Assembly: GCF_030679875.1 (NCBI RefSeq)
Contig: NZ_JAUXSP010000021.1
Location: 1 to 64,000 of the forward strand
DNA length: 64,000 nt
DNA from: Phenylobacterium sp.
GTDB lineage: Bacteria; Pseudomonadota; Alphaproteobacteria; Caulobacterales; Caulobacteraceae
Direction: 5' to 3'
The notes beneath the pieces were generated by a model, which made no database searches, had not been told where the DNA came from, and saw only the letters and a program-made list of their open reading frames with translations. Of this stretch, positions 25,409 through 34,428 are shown in pieces. Each line of letters starts with the position of its first letter. The first letter of the stretch is position 1. The position numbers were made by a program, and so were the translations under genes.

Positions 25409-28400
25409 GTGTCGAACCTAAAGTCCCGTTTCTTCGCCGTAGCCGCACTTTGTGCGCTTTCAGCTGGCCTGACGCCGAGCGTGGCGGCCGCCTTCCAAGT
25501 CCCCTCTGGGGCGCTGGCGTCGGCCCTCGAGGCCTATGCTGAGCAATCCGGACAACAAATCCTCTACGAGCCCGCCGCTGTGGCCGGCCAGACCAGCCCG
25601 GGCCTGAACCGCCCTCTGGAGCCCCGCGCAGCGCTGCAGCATCTCTTAGCCGGCTCAGGCCTGACGGCCCGGGAGAGCGCGCCTGGAGTCTATGTGATTA
25701 AGCGCCCGGACCGCGCCCGGACCGAACCGGCGGCAATGGTCGTCGCGACCTCGCCAGCCATCGCGCGCGTCGCGACGACTCCGGGGCCTGAACGGGCGGC
25801 CCCGCCGATGATCGAGGAATTGATCATCACCGGCAGCCTCATCCGCGGGGGCGAGCCGCCGACCTCGCCGCTCCTTCAGTTCGACCGCGGCGACATCGAC
25901 AAGGCTGGTCACGGGACGCTTGGCGACGCCCTGGCCGCCTTGCCGCAGAACTTCAGCGGCTCCGGGTCGCCAACGAGCGCCCTCATCGGCTCTGATGGAC
26001 GCAGCACCAACGACCTTGCCGCAACCGGCATCAATCTGCGGGGCCTGGGCGCTTCGGCGACCCTCGTATTGGTCAATGGACGCCGCATGGGCGGTGTTGG
26101 CACCAAGGGTGACTTCGCCGACGTTTCGGCCCTGCCGACCGCCGTAGTCGACAGAGTCGATGTGCTCCTAGACGGCGCCTCGGCCCTCTACGGCTCCGAC
26201 GCTATTGGCGGCGTCGTCAACGTCCATCTGAAACGCCGCCTGGACGCCCCGGAAAGCCGGATGCGTCTTGGCCTCGCCACCGAGGGCGGCGGCGAAGAGC
26301 TGCAGGCCAGCCACGCCCACGGCCTCTCCTGGGACAGCGGTGATCTGGTGGCGGCCTATGAGTATGGCCGACGCTGGGGCCTACGGGCTGAGGAGCGCGA
26401 TGTCACCGCCACGAGTGATCTCCGCAGCCTCGGCGGCACGGATCGGCGGACCTTCTACAGCCACCCGGCCAACCTCCTGGTGTTTGACGCTTCAGCTGGC
26501 GCCTACCGGGTGGGATGGTCTGTTCCGCCCGGTCAAAGCGGGGCGGCCCTGCGGCCTCAGGACTTCATCGTCGGCGCGCCCAACCTGCAAAATCAGCGCC
26601 AGGGCGGCGACACCCTGCCCGAAGAAACCCGCCACAATCTCTATGTCTCTCTGACCCAGGAGCTGGACTCGAGCATCCGGGTCCTGGCCGAAGCGCGTTA
26701 CAATCGGCGCGACAATCTTATCGCCCGACCCGCGCCGGTTTCAGTCTTCACCGTCAACCAGCGAAACCCCTTCTTCGTCTCCCCCAATGGGTCGAGCTCC
26801 CACACGGTGGGCTATGCCTTCTCCGACGAATTCGGCCCATCCCTGAGCGATGGCCGCGCCGAGAGCATTGGTCTGTCGGCGGGTCTGGAGATCGACCTTC
26901 CCGAAGGCTGGCGGGCTGACATCTATGGCGCTAGCGCTCTGGAGATTGGTCGCCGAAACACCGAGCGGCTGATCAACAGCCACTTCGTCAACGAAGCCGT
27001 CGGCGCCATTGTCGATGACCCACGGACCGCCTATTCGCCAACGGTTGACGGATATTTCAACCCGTTTGGCGACGGCGGGGCCAATGGCCCTGCTGTGCTT
27101 GGCTACATCGGCTCAGGCTACACCCGCGGCAAGACCATGAGCGCGGTGATGACCTTCGACGCCAAGGCCGACGGTCCCCTCTGGGAGCTGCCTGCCGGGC
27201 CCTTGAAGGCCGCCATCGGCGTTCAGGCGCGCAAGGAGCGTTTCAAGCCGCAGACGACCAGCCTGGTGTCTGGCCCGATCCCAGTGCGCAGCGGCGGGAC
27301 CACCTTCAGCCGCGCCATCGAGGCGGCCTTCCTTGAATTGCGCGCGCCGCTCCTGAGCGCCGATCAGCAAGTTCCGCTGGTGGATCGCCTCGAACTCTCA
27401 TTGGCGGCCCGGGCGGAACGCTACGGCGATTTCGGACAGACCACCAATCCCAAGGTCGGCCTGCTTTGGGCGCCCATCCCGGGACTTCAGTTGCGCGGCA
27501 GCTACGGGACCTCATTCCGGGCGCCGAACATGCCTGAACTCTACCAACTGCAGAACGCTTCGCCCGTATTGGTGGGGTCGGGCGCCAGCCAGACCCTCGC
27601 GCTCGTGCAGACCGGCGGCAATCTGGACCTTGAGCCTGAGAGCGCGGTGACCTGGAGCTTCGGCTTCGATTACCGGCCGCAGACCCTGTCGGGGCTCACC
27701 CTCTCGGCCACCTGGTTCGATGTCGCCTTCCAAGACCAGATCGGCCAGCCTGTCTTGGCCGACATTCCCAACGCGCTGACCAACAACGCCTACGCCCCGT
27801 TCGTCGACCGAATTGATCCCTCGCGATCAGAAGACGTCGAGCGGGTTAAGGCGGTGATGGCGATCTCCACATCATCCAACATCGGCCTGTTTCCCCCAGA
27901 GGCCTACCGCGCCCTGATTGATGCCCGGTTCGTCAATACAGGCGAGGTCGTGGTCCGGGGCCTTGATGTGCAAGCCACCTACAGCTGGGCGGTCCAGGCG
28001 CATCAATTCACCCTCGACGCCTCGCTCAGCTACCTCGCCGACTATGTCCGTCGCTTCACCCCGACCGCCCAGCCTGTGCAGCTGGTCGATACCGCCAACC
28101 AGCCGGTTGACCTGCGTGGCCGGCTCACCGGCGCCTGGACGAAGGGCCCCTTAGCGCTCAGCGCCACCGTCAACTATGTGGACAGCTATCGCAGTGAGAC
28201 GGGCGCCGAGATCGCGGCCTGGACCCCTGTCGACGCCCAGGCGCGGTGGACGCCGGTCGCATCTGGCGCGCTTGACGGGGTCGAATTGGCCCTTTCGGTG
28301 CAGAACCTCTTCAACGAGGACCCGCCCTTCTACGACTCCCCCTTGGGCGTCGGGTATGACCCTGCCAACGCCAGTCCGCTCGGGCGCACCATCGCCCTGC

Positions 28401-28420
28401 AGATCACCCGTCGCTGGTGA
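25409..28420 (+). CDS. TonB-dependent receptor with STN signalling domain
   Basis: A 1003-residue outer-membrane transducer. Signal peptide to about residue 28, then an STN domain (FQVPSGALASALEAYAEQSGQQILYEP to VYVIKRP, residues about 29-100), a plug domain with GDIDKAGHGTLGDALAALPQNF and GLGASATLVLVNGRRM, and a large beta-barrel. The C-terminus ends in LQITRRW with a terminal aromatic. STN domains contact FecR, so this receptor both imports and signals. Beside a lasso peptide locus it is the predicted importer of the lasso peptide. The GTG start has GGAGGGG 9 bases upstream, and the peptidase gene begins 13 bases after the stop. Confidence 0.95.
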   Translation: MSNLKSRFFAVAALCALSAGLTPSVAAAFQVPSGALASALEAYAEQSGQQILYEPAAVAGQTSPGLNRPLEPRAALQHLLAGSGLTARESAPGVYVIKRPDRARTEPAAMVVATSPAIARVATTPGPERAAPPMIEELIITGSLIRGGEPPTSPLLQFDRGDIDKAGHGTLGDALAALPQNFSGSGSPTSALIGSDGRSTNDLAATGINLRGLGASATLVLVNGRRMGGVGTKGDFADVSALPTAVVDRVDVLLDGASALYGSDAIGGVVNVHLKRRLDAPESRMRLGLATEGGGEELQASHAHGLSWDSGDLVAAYEYGRRWGLRAEERDVTATSDLRSLGGTDRRTFYSHPANLLVFDASAGAYRVGWSVPPGQSGAALRPQDFIVGAPNLQNQRQGGDTLPEETRHNLYVSLTQELDSSIRVLAEARYNRRDNLIARPAPVSVFTVNQRNPFFVSPNGSSSHTVGYAFSDEFGPSLSDGRAESIGLSAGLEIDLPEGWRADIYGASALEIGRRNTERLINSHFVNEAVGAIVDDPRTAYSPTVDGYFNPFGDGGANGPAVLGYIGSGYTRGKTMSAVMTFDAKADGPLWELPAGPLKAAIGVQARKERFKPQTTSLVSGPIPVRSGGTTFSRAIEAAFLELRAPLLSADQQVPLVDRLELSLAARAERYGDFGQTTNPKVGLLWAPIPGLQLRGSYGTSFRAPNMPELYQLQNASPVLVGSGASQTLALVQTGGNLDLEPESAVTWSFGFDYRPQTLSGLTLSATWFDVAFQDQIGQPVLADIPNALTNNAYAPFVDRIDPSRSEDVERVKAVMAISTSSNIGLFPPEAYRALIDARFVNTGEVVVRGLDVQATYSWAVQAHQFTLDASLSYLADYVRRFTPTAQPVQLVDTANQPVDLRGRLTGAWTKGPLALSATVNYVDSYRSETGAEIAAWTPVDAQARWTPVASGALDGVELALSVQNLFNEDPPFYDSPLGVGYDPANASPLGRTIALQITRRW

Positions 28421-28432
28421 CGGGCCAGTCTC

Positions 28433-31189
28433 ATGCGTCTGGCCCGCCTGGGCTTGGCCCTTGTCTGCGCGGCGATCGCTGCGCAGGCCTGGGGCCGGCC
28501 ATTCACCATTGATGATCTTTTGTCCGCCGAAGAGTTTGGCCAGATGGGGTTCAGCCCCAATGGCCGCCACTTCGTATTCGAGCGCCTCGGTCCGCAGGCG
28601 CAGTCAGGCCCCTTCGATCAGGACGTCTATTCCGGCTATCGACGCAGCCAGATCTTCAGCCTCGACCGGCTAAATCCTGGCCCGGCTGAACGGTTGGGGG
28701 CGCCCGCGCCAGGCGATGGCCTCGTGGCGGGCCCCTTCTCCCCCAGCGGTGATCAACTGGCCGTCCTGCGCCTGCGTGGCCCCTCCTGGGAGGTCGGGGT
28801 CGCTCACCTCGCGGATGGCGCGGTGACCTGGCTCGGGCTGAGCCCAGAACTGGGTCTACTGGGTCAGACCCTGGTGTGGCGCTCTGAGACGCAGCTTCTG
28901 GTGGCGGCCCGCAGTGAAGACGCCGCGCCGCTGCGTCTACGGATCGGCGGGGAGATGCGCCGAACGCTCACCACCCTTTGGACCCGGGCCGAGGCTGGCT
29001 GGACCCCGTCCACCAATATCATTGGTAGCGGTCGCTATCTCTCCACGCGCCTTAAGCCGCCGGTCGGGCGGCTGGTGCAAGTCGACCTCGCGACAGGAGA
29101 GCAGGCCGACCTTCTGGCGGCGGACATCTATGATCTAGAGCTCTCCCCTGACGGCCAGTCCCTGGCTGTGATGATCTGGGCTGAGGATCTGCAGGCGCCC
29201 CCAGACCAGCCCCTCTGGGTCGCCAGCGCTGCGCGCCGACGCAACCTGATCCTGATCGATCTCAAGACCCGCGACGCCGCCACCCCCTGCTCTGACTGCC
29301 ATCTGGAGACCCACCTCATCGCCTGGGCGCCGCAGGGGCGCGAGGTGCTCGTCTACGGTCAACGTCGCAGGAACGAGACCGCGACCCCAGCCTATCTGCG
29401 CTTATCCTGGGAGGGCGTGCGTCCTGTTCCGCTGCCGGGCCTGCGTCCGATCATTGATCGCACGAGTGAGGGCTACGCCATCCCGCGGGGGGCATGGCTT
29501 GGGGGTACGCCCATGATCCTCGCCGAACCGCCCGCGGGCGGACGGGCCGACTGGTGGATGGTGGCCAGGTCCGGCCCCCAGAATTTGACCGCAGACCTGC
29601 CCAAGGCGCCCGACCCTGTGGTGTGGCCCAGTGCGGGGGGCAGGATTTCCGTAAGGGCAGGTAGCGCGCTCTACCAGGTCTCGCCTGCGGCTCAGCCCCG
29701 TCGCCTGTTCAAGGCGGACGGCCTCGTGACCTCCTCAGGCCTTGGTCTCTCCCATCGGCACAAGGTCAACCAGCCTCGCCAGGAACCCTGGTTTCGTGTC
29801 CATGACCTAGAAGAAGCCCAGTGGCGGAGCCTGGGAGGCCAAGCCCTCGCCCTCAGCGGCACGCCGCTTGATGTCTTGGCCCGGTCGGTGAGCGCTGTGG
29901 GTCTGGCGGAGCTTCGACGCACGCCGAGCCAGGCCCTGACCCTGCAAGTCCAGTGGTCTGACGGCACGGAGACCAATCTGGTAAGCCTCAACGAGGACTT
30001 TGCGCACATCGCGTTCGCTGAGGCCAAACCGCTCCAAGGCCGAGACCCGGCTGGGGAGGCCATCACCCATTGGCTGCTCCTTCCCCCACAGCTGAACGAT
30101 CGCCGCTCCGCCTGCGGCGAGGAGGCGCCCCCGATGGTGGTGATCCCCTATCCCGGAGCGAGCTACCCTACCGCTCCAGATCCGATCGGCCGCGGCGTTG
30201 GCCGCTACAGCGTTAACCCGGAGCTGTTGGCTGCGGGAGGCTTTGCTGTGCTCATCCCCAGCCTCCCGCGAGCGCCAGGCCAAGAGCCCGCAGAGGGTTT
30301 GGCCGCTCAGATCCTTGCGGCCGTTGACCTGGCGCAGGCGACTGGCGAGGTAGACGCCTCGCGACTGGGGATCATGGGTCAGAGTTTCGGGGGTTACAGC
30401 GCCTTGATGGCGGCCACCCAAAGCTCACGATTTCGCGCCGTAGTCGCGTCGGCCGCCCCCTCCAATCTCACCTCGATGCGCGGCGCCTTTGACCCGCATC
30501 ATGAGGTCCTGCCACGTGATGGCCTTGAGCTGAATCCCAACTATGGCTGGTCAGAGCTCGGACAAGGGCAGCTGGGCGTCTCCCCCTGGGATGACCCCGC
30601 CAAATATGTCCGCAACAGCCCGGTCTTCTTTGCCGACCAGATCACCGCGCCTGTGCTTCTGATCCATGGGGACGGTGACTTTGTACGCCTGTCCCAGGCC
30701 CAGGAGATGTTCTCAGCCCTGTATCGGCTAGGAAAGGACGCCCAGCTTCTGACGGCCTACGGCGAGGGACACATCATCTCCAGTCCCGCCAATCGGCGGG
30801 CTGTGAGCGCACACACCCTGCCATGGCTGCAAGCCGTCCTCTGCCAAGGGGCTGAGGCCCGTCCGGTGGCTGGGGTGGCGCCGTCACCAGGAAGATCACC
30901 TAGGGAGCTGCAATCGCCGCTCCCAAGCCGTGACCCAGAGCTCCGTCATGATGAGGTTGACCAAGACGCCATACCCCCCGCGCCAGATGAGATGATCGAC
31001 ACTCAGCCACTCCTCAAGACGATCAGCCTGTACAAGACCTTCAGCGACCAGGCGGCCTTCAAGCAGCATGGGCCGCAGGACCGGCAGGCTCTGAGCGATG
31101 ATCTGACCGTAGTGCGCCGACAGCCGTCCCTTGGTTCGTCTCTGGGCGACCTCTTTGGGGATACGGTGGGCAAAGGTACGCCGCGCTAG
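28433..31189 (+). CDS. S9 family peptidase, likely lasso peptide isopeptidase
   Basis: A 918-residue prolyl-oligopeptidase-type serine hydrolase with signal peptide, N-terminal beta-propeller (repeats such as SPDGQSLAV, SPSGDQLAV) and C-terminal alpha/beta hydrolase. The triad is visible: Ser651 in GQSFGGY, Asp749 in HGDGDFVRL and His780 in YGEGHIIS. Lasso loci of Caulobacterales encode such an isopeptidase (AtxE type) next to the receptor; it opens the ring bond of the imported peptide. The catalytic domain ends near HTLPWLQAVL; the last ~110 residues read antisense through the C gene and are low-complexity, so the natural protein may be longer than needed or a stop has been lost. Confidence 0.88.
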   Translation: MRLARLGLALVCAAIAAQAWGRPFTIDDLLSAEEFGQMGFSPNGRHFVFERLGPQAQSGPFDQDVYSGYRRSQIFSLDRLNPGPAERLGAPAPGDGLVAGPFSPSGDQLAVLRLRGPSWEVGVAHLADGAVTWLGLSPELGLLGQTLVWRSETQLLVAARSEDAAPLRLRIGGEMRRTLTTLWTRAEAGWTPSTNIIGSGRYLSTRLKPPVGRLVQVDLATGEQADLLAADIYDLELSPDGQSLAVMIWAEDLQAPPDQPLWVASAARRRNLILIDLKTRDAATPCSDCHLETHLIAWAPQGREVLVYGQRRRNETATPAYLRLSWEGVRPVPLPGLRPIIDRTSEGYAIPRGAWLGGTPMILAEPPAGGRADWWMVARSGPQNLTADLPKAPDPVVWPSAGGRISVRAGSALYQVSPAAQPRRLFKADGLVTSSGLGLSHRHKVNQPRQEPWFRVHDLEEAQWRSLGGQALALSGTPLDVLARSVSAVGLAELRRTPSQALTLQVQWSDGTETNLVSLNEDFAHIAFAEAKPLQGRDPAGEAITHWLLLPPQLNDRRSACGEEAPPMVVIPYPGASYPTAPDPIGRGVGRYSVNPELLAAGGFAVLIPSLPRAPGQEPAEGLAAQILAAVDLAQATGEVDASRLGIMGQSFGGYSALMAATQSSRFRAVVASAAPSNLTSMRGAFDPHHEVLPRDGLELNPNYGWSELGQGQLGVSPWDDPAKYVRNSPVFFADQITAPVLLIHGDGDFVRLSQAQEMFSALYRLGKDAQLLTAYGEGHIISSPANRRAVSAHTLPWLQAVLCQGAEARPVAGVAPSPGRSPRELQSPLPSRDPELRHDEVDQDAIPPAPDEMIDTQPLLKTISLYKTFSDQAAFKQHGPQDRQALSDDLTVVRRQPSLGSSLGDLFGDTVGKGTPR

Positions 31190-32620
31190 CCCCCGATCAA
31201 TGCCACCGGCCGTCAGGTCTAAGGCCGGGATCGCCAGGCAAAGCTCCAGAAGCGGTTGGGCCAGCAGCGGGTGCTGCAGCCGCGCCGCCGCACCGCGCCG
31301 GCTTGAACCATGAACGATCAGGGCGTTGGCCAGGCTTTCGATCTGTAGCCGCTTTGCCGGTCCCACTTGATCGAGGTCGCAGAGCCATGGGTGGGGCGCG
31401 GCCTGGGCGGCGAGTCCACGGGCTTTCTCCGTCAGGACGTCAGGCCGCGACTTCGGCGCAGGGCGGTCCCACCTCGCCCGCCAGGCTGCCGCGTACAGGC
31501 TCCAGATGGATTGACCCTGCCAGCGGGCTAGATCCGCCAGCTCGGAAACCGAGGCGCGCGCAAGGTGATCTGCCGCGATCCAAGGGGTTGGCGTTTGGAA
31601 GAAGACATTGTCGCCCCCCTGCCCGGTTAGGATGACCTCCACATCAAGGGCTCGGCAAAGGGCGGCCACATGGTCATCGTGGATGTGGTCGAAGCTATTG
31701 AGCGCTGGCCTAAAGTCCCCCGAGCAAACGGCCAGGGCGGCCATATCCAGAGGCTGAGGCGCCTTCGGCGCCTCTGTTAGGCTGACACCCAGCCGCTGGG
31801 CGACCGCACGGGCATAAGGGCGCTCGTCTCCTTGAGGATCACCGCCGTAGTAGTTGAGGCCACAGGTGATTTCACCGCCGCAGGCTGCTAGGGCCGACCC
31901 CACAATCGCTGAATCCAAGCCGCCCGATATCTCCAGCAGGATCCGAGCATGGCTCCAAGGCTTCACCACTTGGTCAACTGTGGCCAGAAGATCGGGCGCC
32001 CAATCGACCCTATTTCGGCGGCGCTCCACGAACGCCGCCGGTGTCCACACCTGATGAAGCGCCCCCTCGACCCACAACCCACCTGGAGAAATGGTCTGCA
32101 GGTCTGTCAGGCAGACCTCGCCCGTGTGCTGGGTGGGGTTGCCAAGAACGCCAGCGACTTGGCGCCAGTCCACCGCCATGGCCTTCGGCAGGGCCGCCTC
32201 AAACCAGTCTGGAAAGGTGGAGGCGACCAGACGCACCCCGTCATGCAACCAGGTCACAGCCTCCAGGCCCCCTGAAGGTGCTCGGAAAATGGACAGTGGG
32301 CGGCCGTCTTTGGGAAGCCGCACATGCACATAGTCGCCCCAGGCCCGCCTGGTCATCACGAGGGCCTGTTCCTTAGGTCCGTCCCAAGCGGGATGGAGCA
32401 GGCCCTGCGGCTGATGACGTCCATCGACCTGCACGTCACCCAACAATAGGTCTGGGCCCCCGGCCAGCACGGCGCACCGCGTCGGCCCGGGTTGCGTGAA
32501 AACATCGACGTCGTCGCCGAGCGCCTGGCGAGCCCATCCGGCTCCGGGCTCGAGGCGAAGCCTGGAGAGCCAAGGGGGCGCCTGGTCCGGACGGCCAATA
32601 GTCAGCACAAATCCGCTCAT
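30896..32620 (-). CDS. lasso peptide cyclase (C protein, asparagine synthetase-like)
   Basis: A 574-residue asparagine-synthetase-like enzyme. The N-terminal region is a degenerate class II glutaminase domain without the catalytic Cys2. The ATP-pyrophosphatase signature EISGGLDSAIV lies around residues 229-239, followed by NYYGGDPQGDERPYARAVA and LTGQGGDNVFF. In lasso biosynthesis this protein adenylates the Asp/Glu side chain of the core and closes the isopeptide ring. Its ATG at 32620 touches the B stop, and its 3' end overlaps the convergent peptidase by 294 bases. Confidence 0.93.
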   Translation of the reverse strand: MSGFVLTIGRPDQAPPWLSRLRLEPGAGWARQALGDDVDVFTQPGPTRCAVLAGGPDLLLGDVQVDGRHQPQGLLHPAWDGPKEQALVMTRRAWGDYVHVRLPKDGRPLSIFRAPSGGLEAVTWLHDGVRLVASTFPDWFEAALPKAMAVDWRQVAGVLGNPTQHTGEVCLTDLQTISPGGLWVEGALHQVWTPAAFVERRRNRVDWAPDLLATVDQVVKPWSHARILLEISGGLDSAIVGSALAACGGEITCGLNYYGGDPQGDERPYARAVAQRLGVSLTEAPKAPQPLDMAALAVCSGDFRPALNSFDHIHDDHVAALCRALDVEVILTGQGGDNVFFQTPTPWIAADHLARASVSELADLARWQGQSIWSLYAAAWRARWDRPAPKSRPDVLTEKARGLAAQAAPHPWLCDLDQVGPAKRLQIESLANALIVHGSSRRGAAARLQHPLLAQPLLELCLAIPALDLTAGGIDRGLARRTFAHRIPKEVAQRRTKGRLSAHYGQIIAQSLPVLRPMLLEGRLVAEGLVQADRLEEWLSVDHLIWRGGYGVLVNLIMTELWVTAWERRLQLPR

Positions 32621-33271
32621 CTAGAGCGCCAGGATCGGGGTGAAGGCGCTCACATGGTCGCAGGTGTCATCGAGCACCATGTCTTCGATCTGCACCCAGC
32701 AGTGCGCCTCAAAAGGCCAAGTCTGCACACCGAAGACCCATGTAGCGGCAAGTCCCTCCCGAGCGAGAAGCGCCTGCAACACATAGGATCGGTAGAGGCA
32801 GTCGCCCTGAGAGGGGACCCAAGGCAGGGCCGTGGCGAACCGGCAACCCAGGTCGGCCGCCCGGACAAGGTCAGTGCGCCCCTGACCCGACCGCGCGTTT
32901 GCTGCGCTCACCAGTTGAGCAAAGGATTGACCATGAAACCCCTTGGCCGCCACCAGGGCGGCGGCGGCGGCCAGCTGGACGGTCACCAAAGGACCCATAG
33001 GACGAGGCCCTCGGCCGGCCTCCTGCCGCACGGGGCCTGGCATCACGGCCCGCGGCTCAGGCGGTCCTGAGGTCGCCACGAAACCACAGCCTACCAGCAC
33101 GTCGGCGAGGTCGTGATCGCCGATCTCGACCGCACTGCTCCCTGCGATGAGGCGCAATCCAGCGCCTGCGGCGGGCACACAGAAGTACTGGTCTGACGCA
33201 AGGCTCAGCAGCAAGAGATCCTCGCCCCTGATCGCGGCGTAGACGTCGTCTGAGAGGCGGTGTGAATCCAT
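32621..33271 (-). CDS. lasso peptide B protein (RRE plus leader peptidase)
   Basis: A 216-residue fused B protein. The N-terminal ~80 residues are the PqqD-like recognition element (LSDDVYAAIRGEDLLLLSLASDQYFCVPAAG) that binds the leader of the precursor. The C-terminal transglutaminase-like protease has Cys158 (GDCLYRSYVLQALLAREG), His190 (FEAHCWVQIED) and Asp201/202 (VLDD), which cleave the leader. The frame is open to a GTG at 33352, but that would overlap the precursor gene; ATG 33271 gives the normal family length. It follows the precursor after 43 bases and abuts the C gene. Confidence 0.92.
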   Translation of the reverse strand: MDSHRLSDDVYAAIRGEDLLLLSLASDQYFCVPAAGAGLRLIAGSSAVEIGDHDLADVLVGCGFVATSGPPEPRAVMPGPVRQEAGRGPRPMGPLVTVQLAAAAALVAAKGFHGQSFAQLVSAANARSGQGRTDLVRAADLGCRFATALPWVPSQGDCLYRSYVLQALLAREGLAATWVFGVQTWPFEAHCWVQIEDMVLDDTCDHVSAFTPILAL

Positions 33272-33314
33272 GGCCGACGGGACGGCGCCGCAAGACAGCG
33301 CCGCCCCTTGCCCC

Positions 33315-33419
33315 TTAGGGCTGCGGCCGAGCATCAAGCTCGACATTCTCACCGATCGAGCCGCGGGTGAGGACGCGGGCGTCTCCGAGGCTGATCACCC
33401 GGAATTTGGTCGGGGTCAT
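33315..33419 (-). CDS. lasso peptide precursor (A peptide)
   Basis: A 34-codon gene too short for standard ORF calls. The leader ends LGDARVLTR, with the Thr at position -2 that B proteins require, and the predicted core is GSIGENVELDARPQP (15 residues). Gly1 can form the ring with Glu8, leaving the tail LDARPQP. AGGGAG lies 7 bases before the ATG at 33419. It precedes the B and C genes on the same strand. The core pattern G-x-I-G-x-x-x-E recalls zucinodin from Phenylobacterium zucineum as I remember it. Expected monoisotopic [M+H]+ of the dehydrated core, calculated from residue masses, is about 1563.78. Confidence 0.9.
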   Translation of the reverse strand: MTPTKFRVISLGDARVLTRGSIGENVELDARPQP

Positions 33420-33515
33420 GGGTTTTCTCCCTTCAGTTTCCGCCGCAGAGGTGCGGCGCAACCAGGGAAGCGCTGGGGGAAAGTTCATTCAAACCATAAC
33501 CCTGGGGCTTGCCAA

Positions 33516-34160
33516 CTATAGATGCCCCGCCTTGGCGCGGCTTCGCATGGCCGACACGATCTCAGGCGCCCGATGACGGCGTGATTGGTGATATTGTTCG
33601 ACCCAAATGAGGAGATCGGCGCAGGCGCAGCCCCTAAGCAGGGCGCCCAGCTCGCCCCACTCCTCACCGAGCGCGGCGAGCGCCAGAACCTCAGCCTCCG
33701 CACGCCGCGGCGGCGCCAGTCGATCAGCCAGCAATAGATGAGCCCGCTGAAGGGCGAGGTTGCGGCCCTCCTGAACCAGGCGCTGGAAGACTTGCTCGGT
33801 GGCCGCCAGCGGCTCAGACCTCGCCAGGGACTCCACAAGGTCAGCTGCAGCCCCCCATCGCCCGGGTCCCTGCGGAAACTGGGGCGCCAAGGCCGCGCGC
33901 AAGTAGGTCGCTTGCAGGTCGTAGAGTTCCACCAGGTCGACCGCGTCAAGCCGCCAGGCAAAGAAGCCCGCGCCCCGTCGCTCATCGATTAGCCCTTCTC
34001 CGGCAAGCCTCGCAAACGCCTCTCTCACGGGGGTCTGGCTGAGATTCAGGCTCCGAGAAACCTCTGCGGCCGTGAGTTGTTCGCCCAGGACGAAAGCGCC
34101 AGACCGCATTTGCGTGCGGATAGCGCTCACCGCCTCGCCGTAGGGATCTCTCAGTCTCAT
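33516..34160 (-). CDS. GntR family regulator of the lasso locus
   Basis: A 214-residue GntR/FadR-type regulator. The winged helix is VSAIRTQMRSGAFVLGEQLTAAEVSRSLNLSQTPVREAFARLAGEGLIDERRGAGFF, followed by an FCD-like helical effector domain (LVELYDLQATYLRAALA, LALAALGEEWGELGALL, IWVEQYHQSRRH). The ATG at 34160 fits the family start MRLRDPYGEAV; a longer frame to 34256 is unsupported. GntR genes accompany several caulobacterial lasso clusters. It sits 96 bases upstream of the precursor on the same strand and is divergent from the LuxR gene, so a palindrome at 34286 is a likely site of action. The effector is unknown. Confidence 0.9.
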   Translation of the reverse strand: MRLRDPYGEAVSAIRTQMRSGAFVLGEQLTAAEVSRSLNLSQTPVREAFARLAGEGLIDERRGAGFFAWRLDAVDLVELYDLQATYLRAALAPQFPQGPGRWGAAADLVESLARSEPLAATEQVFQRLVQEGRNLALQRAHLLLADRLAPPRRAEAEVLALAALGEEWGELGALLRGCACADLLIWVEQYHQSRRHRAPEIVSAMRSRAKAGHL

Positions 34161-34285
34161 CACCTGTCCATCAACCTTTGACACCACGCCGCCTAGGGTT
34201 GCGACTCTTCGGCGATCTGGACAGCAAAGCCTCTGAGTTAGGACGTTCAGGAGCAACCCGGCGCGAGGTTCGCCGACTCACAATC

Positions 34286-34306
34286 CGCCAATATTTGGCG
34301 TATTGG
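34286..34306. promoter_or_regulatory. nested palindromes between the GntR and LuxR genes
   Basis: CGCCAATATTTGGCG (34286-34300) has arms CGCCAA/TTGGCG. An overlapping pair CCAATA (34288-34293) and TATTGG (34301-34306) forms a second dyad. It lies in the 268-base divergent region, AT-rich compared with its surroundings. It is a candidate operator for GntR or the LuxR-type regulator. Confidence 0.5.
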
Positions 34307-34428
34307 ATCGGAATTCCGGCACATCCATGTGAGCTTTGTACCCGGCTCTATACAAACAAACCCATTGGCGAAATAGTGACGCCCTGGGGAACGGTCCCCC
34401 GAAATCCTATTTTAAGTTGTGCCCCTGG

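Noticed and set aside
33420..33515. A second lasso precursor between A and GntR
   Set aside because: No second frame with a ribosome site and T-x-G junction was found; the stretch looks like promoter and leader.
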